DNA of 30,000 bases from Cristatella mucedo. Lineage: Eukaryota > Bryozoa > Phylactolaemata > Cristatellidae. The stretch covers positions 597,501 through 627,500 of the forward strand of contig WPIO01000057.1 in the NCBI GenBank assembly GCA_009760855.2, given 5' to 3'. Positions within the stretch are counted from its first letter, which is position 1, and each line of letters opens with the position of its first letter. A model generated the notes under the pieces. The model saw nothing but the letters and a program-made list of their open reading frames with translations, did not search any database and was not told the DNA's origin. Made by a program: the position numbers and the translations under genes. This document shows, piece by piece, positions 1-21,162 of this stretch.

Positions 1-650
1 CTCCGTCGTTCCGAGCGAAAAACAAGCGCCGCCGCCGTCGGCCGGTCGGCTGGCCGACGGCGGCGGAGGCGACGACCTTACTTACTGCCCGCGTCGCCCT
101 ACTCTTGAAAAGCGCCAGCGGGGACAATAGGGGTTGACAGGCCAGCCGACAGCAATCAGACGCTCCTTCGGGAAGCAGGATGCTACTAGCCATTGCGCGC
201 GCCGCCGTCCTGCTTCCGGCTTCCGGCGCCTTTCTATCTCGCCGCCGCACGTCGCGCTCACCGCTCGAGGAGGACGTCGAGTGCTTTTTGCAGCCGAGAG
301 CCGGAACTCGTCTGCTCCCCGGAAATTGAGCGCCGGCGCTGGCGCTGCGCTGCAGTGTCGCTGTAATGGAATGCAATCTCGGCGAACGTCGCCGCAAACG
401 GCTCTCGCCGAGTACACTTTTCTTTTAGCGCCTAGCGTAGACGGGTGCGGACCAGCGGCTGGCGCGCTACTTGTAGCGCTCAAGTGTGCAGGCATGTTGG
501 GCTCATAAATTTTCGATTGAAATTTCACGCACAGCGTCGCAGACCATTGCCCACACTCATTAGATAACGCTGACTTTGCAAAGCGAGTCGCATTGGAGCC
601 TCTTGAGGGCTTACCGCACCGATCCGAATAGTTGCTGACGGACATTAATA
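1..650. other. CpG-rich block, possible promoter or first exon of an unseen gene
   Basis: The stretch is much richer in GC and CpG than the sequence from 650 to 2900, as expected for an unmethylated promoter or first exon. Both strands are open over long distances (187 codons on minus at 82-645, 124 codons on plus at 134-508). That is common in GC-rich DNA, and neither product resembles a family I know. On the minus strand a good splice-donor match (GTAAGT) sits just past position 90, so a minus-strand first exon is conceivable. Confidence 0.35.
29..66. repeat. Perfect GC-rich inverted repeat
   Basis: Two perfectly complementary 15-bp arms (29-43 and 52-66) are separated by an 8-nt loop (44-51). 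The arms are built from CCG/CGG triplets with a GTCGG core. The sequence could form a hairpin or cruciform in the CpG-rich block. No function is assigned. Confidence 0.8.
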
Positions 651-839
651 ACTGTAATGTCCTAACCCAACGTCCGTATTTTCTTTCTGCCTGCCGTGTA
701 CTGCTTTACCTTACATCTTACTAAGGTCAGAGCTCGAATTGTTTTATCAAAAAAATTAGATCGACTTATCAAGCTTCCTAATTTATGTAGTGGCAGCAGA
801 TAGTGACTCTCATCAGCACTTGCATTTCGTTTAACAAGG

Positions 840-975
840 ACAGCTTGCCTGCAACAGGAATCGAACCCACGACCTGGGACTGTCAGTGCGAGCCCTTTGG
901 AACGTGCAGTGCGAGGGCTAGCCCTTGATTAAGACCCAGGAGCGCTAGCTGTAGCTACTGCTTTAACCGCCATAT
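840..975 (-). mobile_element. tRNA-like SINE fragment (distinct subtype)
   Basis: Read on the minus strand, the segment holds a Pol III B-box-like GGGTTCGATTCC preceded by GGTCGTG. Further 5' it has a short region beginning TGGCGGTTAAAGCAGT. The B-box context matches the SINE family seen later in the window, but the 3' body differs and the spacing between the boxes is too long for a tRNA gene. A diverged tRNA-derived SINE is the best reading. Confidence 0.4.
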
Positions 976-2406
976 TGCAAGCGCATCAGGTGCATGAGTT
1001 AATTTATGAAGGTGAACGAGCATGCAATTACTTAAACACAACGGCCGCTGGGGCCTTGGAAAATATCAAGGCGCGAAGATTTGTTAAAGGGTGGCTGCCT
1101 GACGGTGTGCCCAACTGAAGGAACAGCAATCCCTACATGGCATAGCTTAGATGCTCACATCCGGTCGGTCAAAAACTGATATTAAGAATAGTAATAATAG
1201 GTCGCTTGGGTTGCGCACGAATAGAATTCAACCTCTATTCATGCATTTTGAAAGCTACAGCAAGAGAATAATTAACCAAGGATTAATGTCGTCCACAATG
1301 CTACGCTTAGACGGGCATATTTATTTAAGTGACGGGTGGTCATGGAGGCCATTGGAAGAGCAGGGCGGTCGTAAAAGCTGCTGCACGTTCTTTAAAAACA
1401 AGATCACCTTGTTTTTCACGGGGTATATATTAAATAGCAAAATAGAGAGGCGTCAAACCAACGCCATAGTACAACTTAGCATGGCACCTAGTAGTAACCA
1501 CCTTAAATGGTACGCCATAATTCTAAATCGATTCTTTGAGTTTATTAGTCGGAGGCCACGCTCTCGCTATTTGGGTAGCCAGTGATCTAACTTGCGGTGG
1601 CTGATTTCCGATGAATTTATCACTAGCAGCTCCACATGGCGCCTGAATGAGCCCAAAGGTGCATATTCTGAGACCTGCTGCCTTTCATTGAACCTCCCAC
1701 TGTTTTATCTGAGCTTATTTGTTTGAACTTGATGGAGTTAAGATTTCTTGGACCGTTTTTGCATTTGGAATATGAGATAGTAATCTGGATAGTAATACAC
1801 AGCAGCAACGTTCTAGGCTGCTAGAAGTGAGCGTGAGCTCGAGCGTAAGTAAACCGAACTGAATTTAGCCACCGGGTGGAAGATTTATTTGTTAACTGTA
1901 GATCTAACGAAACATTCGACTTCGGTCAAGTTGCTGGACCAGTAGTCGAAAGATGTGAGGTTAAAGCTCAGGTCTGCGTCACTGAATTTTTTCAACTACT
2001 TAAATTTCGCTGCAGAACTAGAGGATCTGTAATTGTAATCTCACCGCGCACATCACAATTTTCGTATATTAAATGAGCCAGGGTATGTACATTTTTAGAA
2101 AGCTGCTTATGCACCGGGACAGACCAACTCTTTCGCAATTTCCAATTGCATGGCCATCGAAGCCAAGTTGCATGGAAGTTTTGGCACCTAGTACCAGACA
2201 GAACACTCTGCCTCCCAAGCAGCATTTGCCCAGCCCTCTACGAATCCTACGCAGCGCAGCAACTGCCGAACGTGCCGAGTGTGCTGAAGCTCGTGAATGG
2301 CTGCACCCACTCACCCTCAGCCCTCTAGGATGCTGTCTATGATGGAAGTATCCATTACCAGGAGTCTCGATCTCAAGTCTTGCTCCACATACAAGAAGAG
2401 ACTCGT

Positions 2407-2450
2407 GGGAAGAGAGACAGAGAAGAAAGTGAGAGAGAGAGCGCGCGCGA
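2407..2450. repeat. GA-rich microsatellite
   Basis: Imperfect GA/GAGA repeats grade into a short alternating GC run at about 2440-2449. Confidence 0.6.
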
Positions 2451-2934
2451 GCTCAGCCTTCCCGATAAAACTTTCAAAATGTAGGCAGTTGTTAAAGACG
2501 ACACATAAATTCGGAGCACGTGGACATGCACAACAGCTTCACCTATAATAGAAGAGCCTAGTCTTCAAGTCCAGCCACACACGTAAGGTGTCCTATGAGT
2601 GGCAGCTCAGTTTTATTGCCGTTGAGTTAAAGGGAATTTGCCGACATCCACGACTCTCTTCTCGCCAGAGCAGACCGCAGCTCAATCGACAAAGCTGACC
2701 TCCCAGCTGACCTCCTGCAAGTCGCATACAGCTAAGCGTTAGCTCAGACCCTCAATGGCTGTCGCTCAGGCGAGCAGCAGTGCAACTTGCTTGGGGTGGG
2801 GCTCTGTACTAACGACGGCAGATTTACAGGTCGCGGCTTTTAGAGGCCGGTAATTTGTGATTAGAATTTACGAGGACGTTGTGCCGCAATAACGGAGGTG
2901 CGATAGTTTAAATCTGCACTTGTACACCAACACT

Positions 2935-3262
2935 CGTCCGATTCAGCGTCTCAGAGCAACCCCAAAACTCTTTGTTAGAAAGCGTGCTTTTAGTTCATTT
3001 GCTTCCAAAGCCTGTAACTCAGTCTCGGCTAACGTAACGACTTGATCCTTGACTTGATTATACAAGATGCTAAAAACGCACCTAATGCTCAGAGTATTTG
3101 GCCGAGTCCATGTACTTGTGTGCATTTTCGTGCTGTGTGAAATTATGCTTGTAATCGCTAACTAATTGACATGCCTCCATGAAAACATATGTAAAGAGCT
3201 CAGAAAGAGATTAAGTTTTTTGACTGAACTATACATATGTCTTATTATTAATGTTATTATCA
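2935..3262 (+). mobile_element. LINE family A, degenerate 3' fragment
   Basis: The plus strand encodes a worn version of the C-terminal tail of an L2/CR1-like ORF2 (residues like KRAFSSFASKACNSVS, then a KMLKTHL motif). It is followed by the family's 3' end (TGTAAAGAGCTCAGAAAGAGATTAAG) and an imperfect TTATTATTA tail. The reading frame contains stops, so the copy is dead and 5' truncated. Confidence 0.65.
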
Positions 3263-3300
3263 TTCTTACCATCAAGTAGATACAGTTTAAACAGGTTAGC

Positions 3301-3558
3301 TTAGGAGGCATCCAGCCAGCCAAGCAGAGGTGCAGCATTTTTGAGGAGGTAGCGCTTGGGCCGCGTTTTGAACTTCAGCTTTGGTTTGACCTTTGGCCTT
3401 TGCGTACTGCGTAATATGAGCTCCAGTATTTCTACAGCCTCGTCAGCACCGCTTGCTATCGCTCTGCTCAGCACAGTGAATGGAATTGAATACAGCCATT
3501 GAGTTTTTTTTACCGTAATCTTAGTAATAACAATATTAAATCTCGAGCTCGAACGCAA
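3301..3558 (-). CDS. Unrecognised 85-codon frame, doubtful
   Basis: A minus-strand frame is open over 85 codons. Its C-terminal half is charged and compositionally protein-like: an EAVEILELIL helix-like segment, a basic KVKPKLKFKTRPKRYLLK stretch and a GWLDAS terminus. A possible splice acceptor (GAGCAG, minus strand near 3468-3473) would make it a terminal exon. I do not recognise the family and no partner exon is evident. It lies just beyond the tail of a LINE and could be chance. Confidence 0.2.
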   Translation of the reverse strand: MRSSSRFNIVITKITVKKTQWLYSIPFTVLSRAIASGADEAVEILELILRSTQRPKVKPKLKFKTRPKRYLLKNAAPLLGWLDAS

Positions 3559-3594
3559 TGAACAGCTATTGCAATACGACTATGTTTAGTAGAT

Positions 3595-4275
3595 GAAATA
3601 ATAGTAATAATAACGATAATACACTAGATAAAGCGCCCTCGGAGAACTCACATCTTGTTTTAGGCGATTTAAACTTGCAGCAAACGAAACGCGATGGAAT
3701 GGTGAATAGTATCGTGACAAACAACATGAATAACACGGTCAAGGGTGACGTGCACAGGGTGGCCGCATGCAACAGTGTCAAGACACATAAAAGACGAATC
3801 ATTGGAACTCACTAAATGCTGTCATAAATAGGTGCGTTTTTAATTTCTTATAAATGTGGTCAAGTCAGGAGATGTCGCGATACAAGTCGGGAGTGAGTTC
3901 CAGGCTTTGGGAGCATATGAACTAAAAGCACGGTCTCCAAAGGATTTGAGGTTTGTACGAGGTATAGTTAACCGGTTCGAGTCCGAAAAGCCGGGGGTAC
4001 GATGCTTGGCTTGGTGGGGTAGTAGATCTGATAGGTTGGCTGGAGCCAAAGAATAAACGGACCTAAAAGTGAGCGACAAAACCTTGGAAGTCGATCCGTT
4101 GCTTGACTTGTAGCCAGTGCAGGTCGGCGAGAAGTGGTATGATGTCGCAACTGCGACGCTCACGACGGACAAGCTTAGCTGCAGAGTTTTGGACCAGCTG
4201 TAAGCGCCTGATTGCACAGGCTGGTAGGACAGCAAGCAGTGAGTTACAGAAGTCAAGACGGGATGTGAAAGACGG
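3595..4275 (-). mobile_element. LINE family A (L2/CR1-like) 3' fragment
   Basis: On the minus strand the copy runs from the end of the reverse-transcriptase region (SRLDFCNSLLAVLPACAIRR, then LQLVQNSAAKLV and DLHWLQVKQRIDF) through the C-terminal tail (GDRAFSSYAPKAWNSLPT). It ends in a 3' segment with the family's GGCGCTTT-type hairpin and an ATT-rich tail at about 3595-3620. Single-base frameshifts break the frame. Its core is almost identical to the plus-strand copy at 17224, so both inserted fairly recently. Confidence 0.85.
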
Positions 4276-4291
4276 ATGGACAGACGCTAAA

Positions 4292-4335
4292 GCACACACA
4301 CACACGCACGCACACACCACAGGCACAAGCACACA
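4292..4335. repeat. CA microsatellite
   Basis: An imperfect (CA)n run with CG interruptions abuts the 5' edge of the minus-strand LINE copy. Confidence 0.75.
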
Positions 4336-4339
4336 AACT

Positions 4340-5240
4340 GCAGTGGTTATACGAGATCTCTAGAATCGATCGCGCTCTGAGCGCAGGTAAAAGCTGAGTG
4401 GTACCTAGCACCAGTCGGGAATATTTGTGCACTTTATAAATCTGTTAACAGCATTCCAAGCCCGGTTGGGGATGCGCACAAATATCCAGGATTCTGCTGC
4501 ACTACTTCCTGCGTTGGACAGAAGCCGCTGTCCTACTCCATTTCCAACAATCTCATACAAATGCCGACCATATATAATTAAGGATTTATAAAAGCTTATT
4601 TATTTGTACATTTATTATAAAAGAGAGCTTTAAAAGGTATAGAAATGCAAGGTGGACGGCGACAGCGATGACGCAGCCTTAGGCGACAAGCGAATTGCCC
4701 GGGTACACTGCCGACCGGCACCAATACTCCCGCACGCAAACGCCAACCAGTTCAATGCTACCGCCAGCTACACACACACACTGAAACACGGGTAGCGTGC
4801 AAACGCATTGGATGCGATCGAGCCTCGCTAACTATTAGACGAGTTCAGAAGTCGAGCCGCGTGGGGAGAACGGCTCCCGTCGCTCCCGCCGGAAAACCGG
4901 AAATAAATTGGCACGCTACCACAGCTTCCGGATGAGAAGTTCCACGACCCAAGACGCCACACTGACGCCTCACCGACGGTTAGGAATCATTGGGATTTCA
5001 CGCTTCCAAAAATATGTCGTAATTTAATCCAAATTATCATCATATTTAAGACTAGCCAGCTGCAGGTAAACTCGCGTCGGTAAATGCGGCTGTGAGACTC
5101 GGCTTGGCTTCTGCTGGGTTCTCGGCGTTGCACCCCGAGGCAGCTCGATGCGGTGTGGGTCCACGGCGTTTCAACTACGAACGCCGTACCGTCGCTCACC
5201 TTCTCTAGGACGTCGTGTCACTTTTCAGCCACGGTAATGC
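4340..5240. other. Intergenic stretch upstream of the DCAF12 promoter
   Basis: No gene or repeat family is recognised. An imperfect inverted repeat is present (ATATTTGTGC at 4421-4430 against its complement at 4476-4485). The sequence becomes steadily more CpG-rich toward the DCAF12 promoter. Confidence 0.5.
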
Positions 5241-5279
5241 AGCTCTGCAGCTGACCGGATAGTCGCCCGCCGCTCGTTT

Positions 5280-5307
5280 TCGCGAAGCCGCTAGGTCAGC
5301 TTCGCGA
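5280..5307. repeat. Short palindrome in the DCAF12 promoter
   Basis: Perfect 9-bp arms TCGCGAAGC (5280-5288) and its complement (5299-5307) surround a 10-nt spacer. It could bind a dimeric factor or be incidental in GC-rich DNA. Confidence 0.6.
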
Positions 5308-5762
5308 GTCTGTGCTGGGATATTTCCTAGCGGCGGCCGACGGGCTGACGTTGCCGTTCACCGCGCGCGCGCTGCCTCTCGCTCGGAATCAGCGTAGCTC
5401 TGCTGACGAACGCAGCGCCCCAGCGGCTCTAAGCTGGTCGGACACGCGCTCGCGCAGGCCAGCCTCGCCGACGTTGTCGGCATCGGCGACAAGTCTATTC
5501 GTCCGAATTCTCGCGTCGCAGCCGCTAAAGCTCCACCGTCGTTCTTATGCGCCTCAGGTGCTTCGCCTTCTGCAGTGCTCCTCAGAAGCCTTTCGAAGGA
5601 GCACAAGCCGGAGGGATAAAGTCACCCCGAAAGCCGCCGTTGTAGCTGCCTCGCCGCCAGGCGGCGCGAAACGCCCAGCGTGCAGTTGGCCTCGGCTGCC
5701 GAGCGTTCACTGCGTCGCTCGTCGAGGGCGATCCGCGGGACGGCTGCCTCAGGTACGCGCGC

Positions 5763-5906
5763 GACAGCATTTAGGCCCGCGATGGCGCTCAGGCCCGCTA
5801 CAGCATTTAGGCCCGCTACAGCATTTAGGCCCGCTACAGCATTTAGGCCCGCTACAGCATTTAGGCCCGCTACAGCATTTAGGCCCGCTACAGCGTTTAG
5901 GCACGT
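5763..5906. repeat. 18-bp minisatellite, eight units
   Basis: Eight consecutive 18-bp units fit TACAGCATTTAGGCCCGC. Units 3 to 7 (5799-5888) are identical. Unit 1 differs at one base, unit 2 at several and unit 8 at three, so the array expanded from the centre. It lies about 100 bp upstream of the DCAF12 start codon. One frame would read RPATAF repeatedly, but another contains TAG in every unit and the array is out of frame with DCAF12. I regard it as noncoding leader or promoter DNA. Confidence 0.92.
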
Positions 5907-5981
5907 GACAGCCCGCCCGACTGCTCACCGCCGGAAGCTGCTTGAGAGGAAGCAGTAGCAGCAGCAGCAGCTCGAGGGTAA

Positions 5982-16707
<10,726 letters not shown>

Positions 16708-17055
16708 GATATGCCGGCCTGCCGGACGGGCGTTTTTGATGGACCAGAGCAATCATTCTGGCTCTTAAGATATGGACGGAAATGTGTCGATGGAAATCGC
16801 CGTCGGCTACGACGGCTAGCCTTTGACCCTGATGGTCTTCTACGTTACCTGCCGCGACTCGAGGCTTAAGCAGCAGCAGCAGCTGCAGCACATAAGCACC
16901 CTGCTGGTCGAAGCACGGCCCACAGGCATGGGTAGCTTAGCCGAAACCAATTCACCTTTGCAGCCCAAGTGGCTGTTTAAGGTATAGAGAGATTCAGACG
17001 CTCAATATTGTTATGTTTGTAGTTTGTTACAATAAAGATATTCGGCTTACTTTTA
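16708..17055 (+). other. DCAF12 3' untranslated region
   Basis: It runs from the TAG to just past the AATAAA at 17031. It contains a short CAG repeat at about 16871-16888. Confidence 0.6.
17031..17036 (+). promoter_or_regulatory. Polyadenylation signal AATAAA of DCAF12
   Basis: A canonical AATAAA lies 324 nt after the stop codon in GTTACAATAAAG, with T-rich sequence downstream (GGCTTACTTTTAAGAG). It is the first canonical signal after the stop on this strand. Confidence 0.75.
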
Positions 17056-17223
17056 AGAGTATCTGCTGAGGGATGTTTGCAGGGAGTGGTGCCAAACCTT
17101 CAGCGACCAGGTGAAGCCAGCAGCTAGGAGACACACTGAGAGTGCTGCTCCCCACCCTCGGTCCCCCTAGTCGCCTCCCACCCCCTCCACCGTGATGGTT
17201 GTTGGCTCGACGTCGAGACGAGG

Positions 17224-17910
17224 TACTCAAGAGTGTAACTGTAACTCACTGCTTGCTGTCCTACCAGCCTGTGCAATCAGGCGCTTACAGCTGGTCCAAA
17301 ACTCTGCAGCTAGGCTTGTCCGTCGTGAGCGTCGCAGTTGCGACATCATACCACTTCTCGCCGACCTGCACTGGCTACAAGTCAAGCAACGGATTGACTT
17401 CAAGGTTTTGTCGCTCACTTTTAGATCCCTTCATTCTTTGGCTCCAGCGTGCCTATCTGATCTACTCCCCACCAGGCCAAGCATCGTACCACCCGATTTT
17501 TCGGAAACTGTTTACCTATACCTCGTACAAACCTCAGATCCTTTGGAGACCGTGCATTTAGTTTGTATGGTCCCAAAGCCTGGAACTCACTCCCTACTTG
17601 TGTCACGACATCCCCTGACTTGACCACATTTTAAAGAAATTAAAAACGCATCTATTTATGGCAACATTTAGTGTGTCCCCGTGATTAGTCCTTTATGTGC
17701 ATATGCGTGCCGACACTATTGCATGCTTCCACTAACCACACTTGCATGCTGACCCTGTGCATGTCACCCATAACCATGTTATTCATGTTGTTTGTCAAGC
17801 ACGATGCCACTCATCATTCGATCTCGTTTCCTTTGCAGCAAATGTAAAGTGCCTAGAAAGAGATGAGTTCTCTGAGGGTGCTTTATTAAGTGTATTATTA
17901 TTTTTAAGAG
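17224..17910 (+). mobile_element. LINE family A 3' fragment, near-intact
   Basis: The frame reads CNSLLAVLPACAIRRLQLVQ, then NSAARLVRRERRSCDIIPLL and ADLHWLQVKQRIDFKVLSLT before frameshifting in the tail. It ends with the TAAAGTGCC hairpin and ATTATTATT. It belongs to the L2/CR1 group by the NSAARL and LHWLxVKQRIxFK motifs. It is almost identical to the minus-strand copy at 3595-4275 and is truncated at a similar 5' point. Confidence 0.88.
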
Positions 17911-18700
17911 TGCCGAACTGTAGGTAAACGCTTTGCATCTACCCCAGTTCTTTCCTATACTGTGTAGTAAGTAGCACTTCAGTCAGTTTTGACTTCTGTA
18001 TTTTCGTTTGTCTTTCAAGCTTTCAGGCTTCGAGAAATCGTGCCATCAATTTGTATGCTTTAGGGCACATTATGCAACACGTAGAAGCAAGCCTACAGGC
18101 AGGTCCTGATATATTAATCATAATAATAACGCAGGAGAGGTATGGTGCTCCGAAGAGAATCAAGATTCCATTCTAAGCACTCTTTACGTTTGCTGGAAAG
18201 GCAGTCTTGAAGGTTGCATCTTAGTGAAACAACTCCTGCATAGCATCGCTATTCGAAGGGTGTAGTGCTGCTGTTCCATGCACACAGCAAGCATCCAGTC
18301 TAGGATACCGTCGGCAGTTGCAGCATGAGTGCACAGCGACGGCTCGTACAAGTTGAACGGCTAGCTGTCCTGGGTGTCGGTTAAGCGATGGCTTTAATCC
18401 AGGATTAGCCAGGCTGTCGTGCGGCCCAGTCTGAACAATCCTGTGGGCCTGCCTGCATGCACATTGCTGCGAGATCGTCGTTCTAGAAAGGGGCCATTGT
18501 CTAGGGCTGACAGCAGGCCTCGTAGGCATGCCCGTCAAAGTGCTTTGGCTCCTCGGTGCTCACACCCTATTCGTAGCCAGCCACCCATAGCGTGACCTGC
18601 ACCTGGCTGGCAGCCATTGTTCCCCGGTTTATCGCTGCTCAGTTGCACCAATGACATTGTTCGGTGGGAACGTTTCGTGATGAGTCTGCAGCAGGGTGTA
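17910..18700. other. Intergenic stretch after DCAF12
   Basis: A decayed minus-strand LINE family A tail is visible at about 18118-18200 (ATAATAATAA, then CGAAGAGAATCAAGATTCC in place of the hairpin). The rest is unrecognised. Confidence 0.45.
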
Positions 18701-18890
18701 CTATAATGTAATGTACCTCTGTCTGTAACTACACATGGCCACAAGGGCCAATTATGCAGGAGATTTTTCTATAACTCTTAACTCAAAGTGGCTTTCAGGT
18801 CGCACACAGTAGCCAACATACTTTGTCTGACTGACCAGTGAGCAAGTGAGATCCATAGCTGAGTCAGGAGAGCAGTCGAGGAAGATCGTG
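18700..18890 (-). mobile_element. LINE family B, 3' end (minus)
   Basis: TATAATGTAATGTACCTCTG, then GTAACTACACATGGCCACAA, is the complement of the family B 3' end. Diverged, 5' truncated. Confidence 0.6.
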
Positions 18891-18904
18891 TAGCCCATAT
18901 CTCA

Positions 18905-19145
18905 TCCTTTTCAGCGGTCCTGAACTGCTACTTCTATGCTACTCACTACCTCAACTGCTCTCCTGACTCTGCTATGCTTCCCACTTTCTCTTTGTTGCGT
19001 GAGACGAAGTCTGTTGGCTACCGAATGCGTACCGAAAGCCGCTCAGGCTGTGAGTGCTCTATGCAAAACTCTCCTGCGTAACACCCACATGGTCTTTATG
19101 ACTTTGTGGAGTTACAGACAGAGATACATCACATTACATCTCCTT
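18905..19145 (+). mobile_element. LINE family B, 3' end (plus)
   Basis: From CAGCGGTCCTGAACTGCTAC onward the copy is nearly identical to 24397-24610, including GAAGTCTGTTGGCTACCGAA and the ending ACAGAGATACATCACATTAC. It lies head to tail against the minus-strand piece just before it. Confidence 0.8.
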
Positions 19146-19399
19146 GGAGGGTAGTTCTTCTGCTAATCTAGGCTAAAGAGGCTCAGTGCCATGGCCCCCT
19201 TTTCGGTCGAAACTGGCTATGGTTATTTAATTACTACAAGGAAGCCCTGAGATAAATCCGGGACTTTTTGGATTTTTTTTATGTTGATCAGCAATGCCAT
19301 CAAATAGGAAAACGGCCAAAAATATATGGCCGGCTGCACAAAATGTAAAGGGCAGTTAGCAGTTCGAGCAGGTGTCGCACCCACATGCTCTCTCTTTGT

Positions 19400-20655
19400 G
19401 TCACACAGAGGTCCTAGCAAACTATCGCCAGTTTTCCTTCTTCCTTTTTGTCAAAGAAAGGTCCTAGGCGACAGTCTTTCTGGAAAAGATTGTCGCCGAG
19501 CAGCCGAGACATTCTAGGCAGCAACGTTAACGGTAATATCTCTCCCTGGCAGATCTATCACCTGCGTTCGACACTATTGATCACGATCCTACTTGAACGA
19601 TTGAGAATGAAGATCAGCCTGTCAGACGAGGCACTGGCGTGGTTCATTTCGCTCTTGCCCGATCATGTTCAATCCGTGCCGTGTGGTGGTCAAATCTCAT
19701 CCACCAGACCAGTTACCCTGTGGAATCTCACGAGGGTCAGTTCTCGTTTGTTTTCTGTTCACCATTTAAAATGGCCTCTGGGAAATGTTACTCGGGCCAA
19801 TTAGATCGGCTAAATCTTTTATGCTGACGACATCCAGCTGTATTTGCGGTTTTAAATCGCTGGAATCTACTGCAGTGACAGATATTCTGAACGCTTGCCT
19901 CCAAGCCATTCGATCCTGGATGCCGGCGAGTTTCCGTAAACTAGATGATAGAACCAAATTTCCTACTCATACAACACCCCAGGCTTACTGCTAGATTAGT
20001 AAACTTTGCTCTTTCAATAGGTGTTGTGCGAGCTTCACGTGTGCTTGGAATTCAGGTGTTGTCTTTAACAACTGCCTAGATTTTTGATAGTTTTATACAG
20101 AAGACTGCCTCCACTGACAGCCACAACGTAAGGTTCCTATTAAAGATTAGGGACTGTCTACCAAGATAGCTTGTAGAAAATTTAACGAGCTTTGGTCTTG
20201 ACTAGATTATTGCAATTCCAATTTAGCTGGGCTACCGGAAAAAGCCACTAAGCCACTGAAGCTGGCGATGAATATGGCAGCAAGGCTAGTCACAAATCCC
20301 AAAGGTTTGACTATGTGTCTCCTTTGCTGGAGTAGCTTTGAAGGCTTCCGGTTGACCCACGAATACAAAGTTCGTGGGCAGACCCAGATGGCCTGCCGTG
20401 GCTTGGCTCCTTTATACTGAAATTAATTGCTGCACCAGTTTCGGTGTGTTTGTGCCCTCAGGTCCTCCACGGACAATAAATTAGTAGCTTCATACCTAGG
20501 CTTGAAGACTGTTAGCGACAGAAACCTTTATTCTGCAGGTCCTAGACTGTGAAACTCACTTCCACAATTCTTAAACAACTACGATATATACTCTCCTATT
20601 GTCGACTGTGGCACATTATTTCTAGCCACCCTGAGCTGCTACCGCCACGGTGTTG
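19400..20655 (+). mobile_element. LINE family B, long reverse-transcriptase relic
   Basis: Translated in shifting frames the order is that of an L2/CR1 reverse transcriptase: an LANYRxFSF-like motif (about 19418), FDTIDH (about 19563), LSDEALAWFISLLPDHVQSV (19612-19672), TRPVTLWN, the catalytic YADD with IQLYLRF (19820-19852), ACLQAIRSWMPA (about 19890), LDYCNSNLAGLPEKA (about 20205) and a DRNLYSAGPRL tail (about 20518). It breaks off near 20655. Frameshifts and stops make it a pseudogene, but it is the best preserved RT of the window. Confidence 0.8.
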
Positions 20656-20966
20656 TGTCTGCGTGGTACGCGCTGCGGTCTCATGTGTGCATGCGGGTTT
20701 GCATTGGTTGGTGAGTTTGTGCGGATGTAAGCGGGCGATGACGCCTACGCAGCCGCTGCCTCGTGGCATCCAGCGAAGCTCCTGCAGTGCTCCTGTCAGT
20801 TTCTGCCAAACGAGTGGGGCCAAGATGCTCCGTCGCAGCGCGTGGTATGCCATGGCTACAGTCAAACAGGGTGCAATGATGTAATGCAGACTAATGATTA
20901 AAAAGAGCGGAGCGCCGAGGCTCCAACGTGACCATGCCACGCTCCGAGCGACAGTGAAGCATGTAA

Positions 20967-21162
20967 TTAATGGGGTAACATCAGAGCGGATGCCCACACT
21001 TTGCTGGACGGTTCGCCAGGGATCACCCAGGTGGTTGGTATGCGACTTGATCCCGGACTGTCGGCCGGAACAATGTAGGCGTCCCACTCGTATCTGCAGC
21101 AGTGCAAGTCAGTCAGCTCGGCAGCATACAAGAGCAGCTCAGCGTCGAGCTGCGAGTGGGCT
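20967..21162 (-). CDS. PDCD7: PDCD7 last exon, conserved C-terminus
   Basis: The frame ends at TAA (20967-20969) and encodes QLDAELLLYAAELTDLHCC, RYEWDAYIVPADSPGSSRIP and TTWVIPGEPSSKVWASALML with PH at the end. It matches the PDCD7 C-terminus RHDWDQYLVPSDHP...GWVLPPLPSNDIWATAVKLH. The exon start is uncertain. TGTGAAG|CC (21162) agrees in phase with the 25599 donor but has a poor pyrimidine tract; CTCGCAG or CTGCAG further in are alternatives, perhaps with an unseen small exon before. No canonical AATAAA is seen soon after the stop. Confidence 0.82.

Larger units (their letters stand above)
650..2930. other. Intergenic stretch without recognisable genes
   Basis: Apart from a tRNA-like segment near 840-975 and a GA-rich microsatellite near 2407-2450, I see no gene or repeat family here. 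A 144-codon plus-strand frame at 1151-1585 is open but has no recognisable domain, biased codon use or splice context. I do not call it. Confidence 0.5.

Noticed and set aside
1151-1585. 144-codon plus-strand frame
   Set aside because: No recognisable motif, no splice or promoter context and unremarkable composition; a chance open frame cannot be excluded.
4418-4487. Imperfect inverted repeat as MITE ends
   Set aside because: Only 10 matching bases with one bulge, about 45 bp apart, and no target duplication.
5763-5906. Possible CRISPR array
   Set aside because: The 18-bp units are directly joined without spacers, and the window is clearly eukaryotic.
5312-5958. Plus-strand frames with LQHLGP or RPATAF repeats
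   Set aside because: They arise from the 18-bp minisatellite, whose length is a multiple of three; they are out of frame with DCAF12 and end before its ATG.
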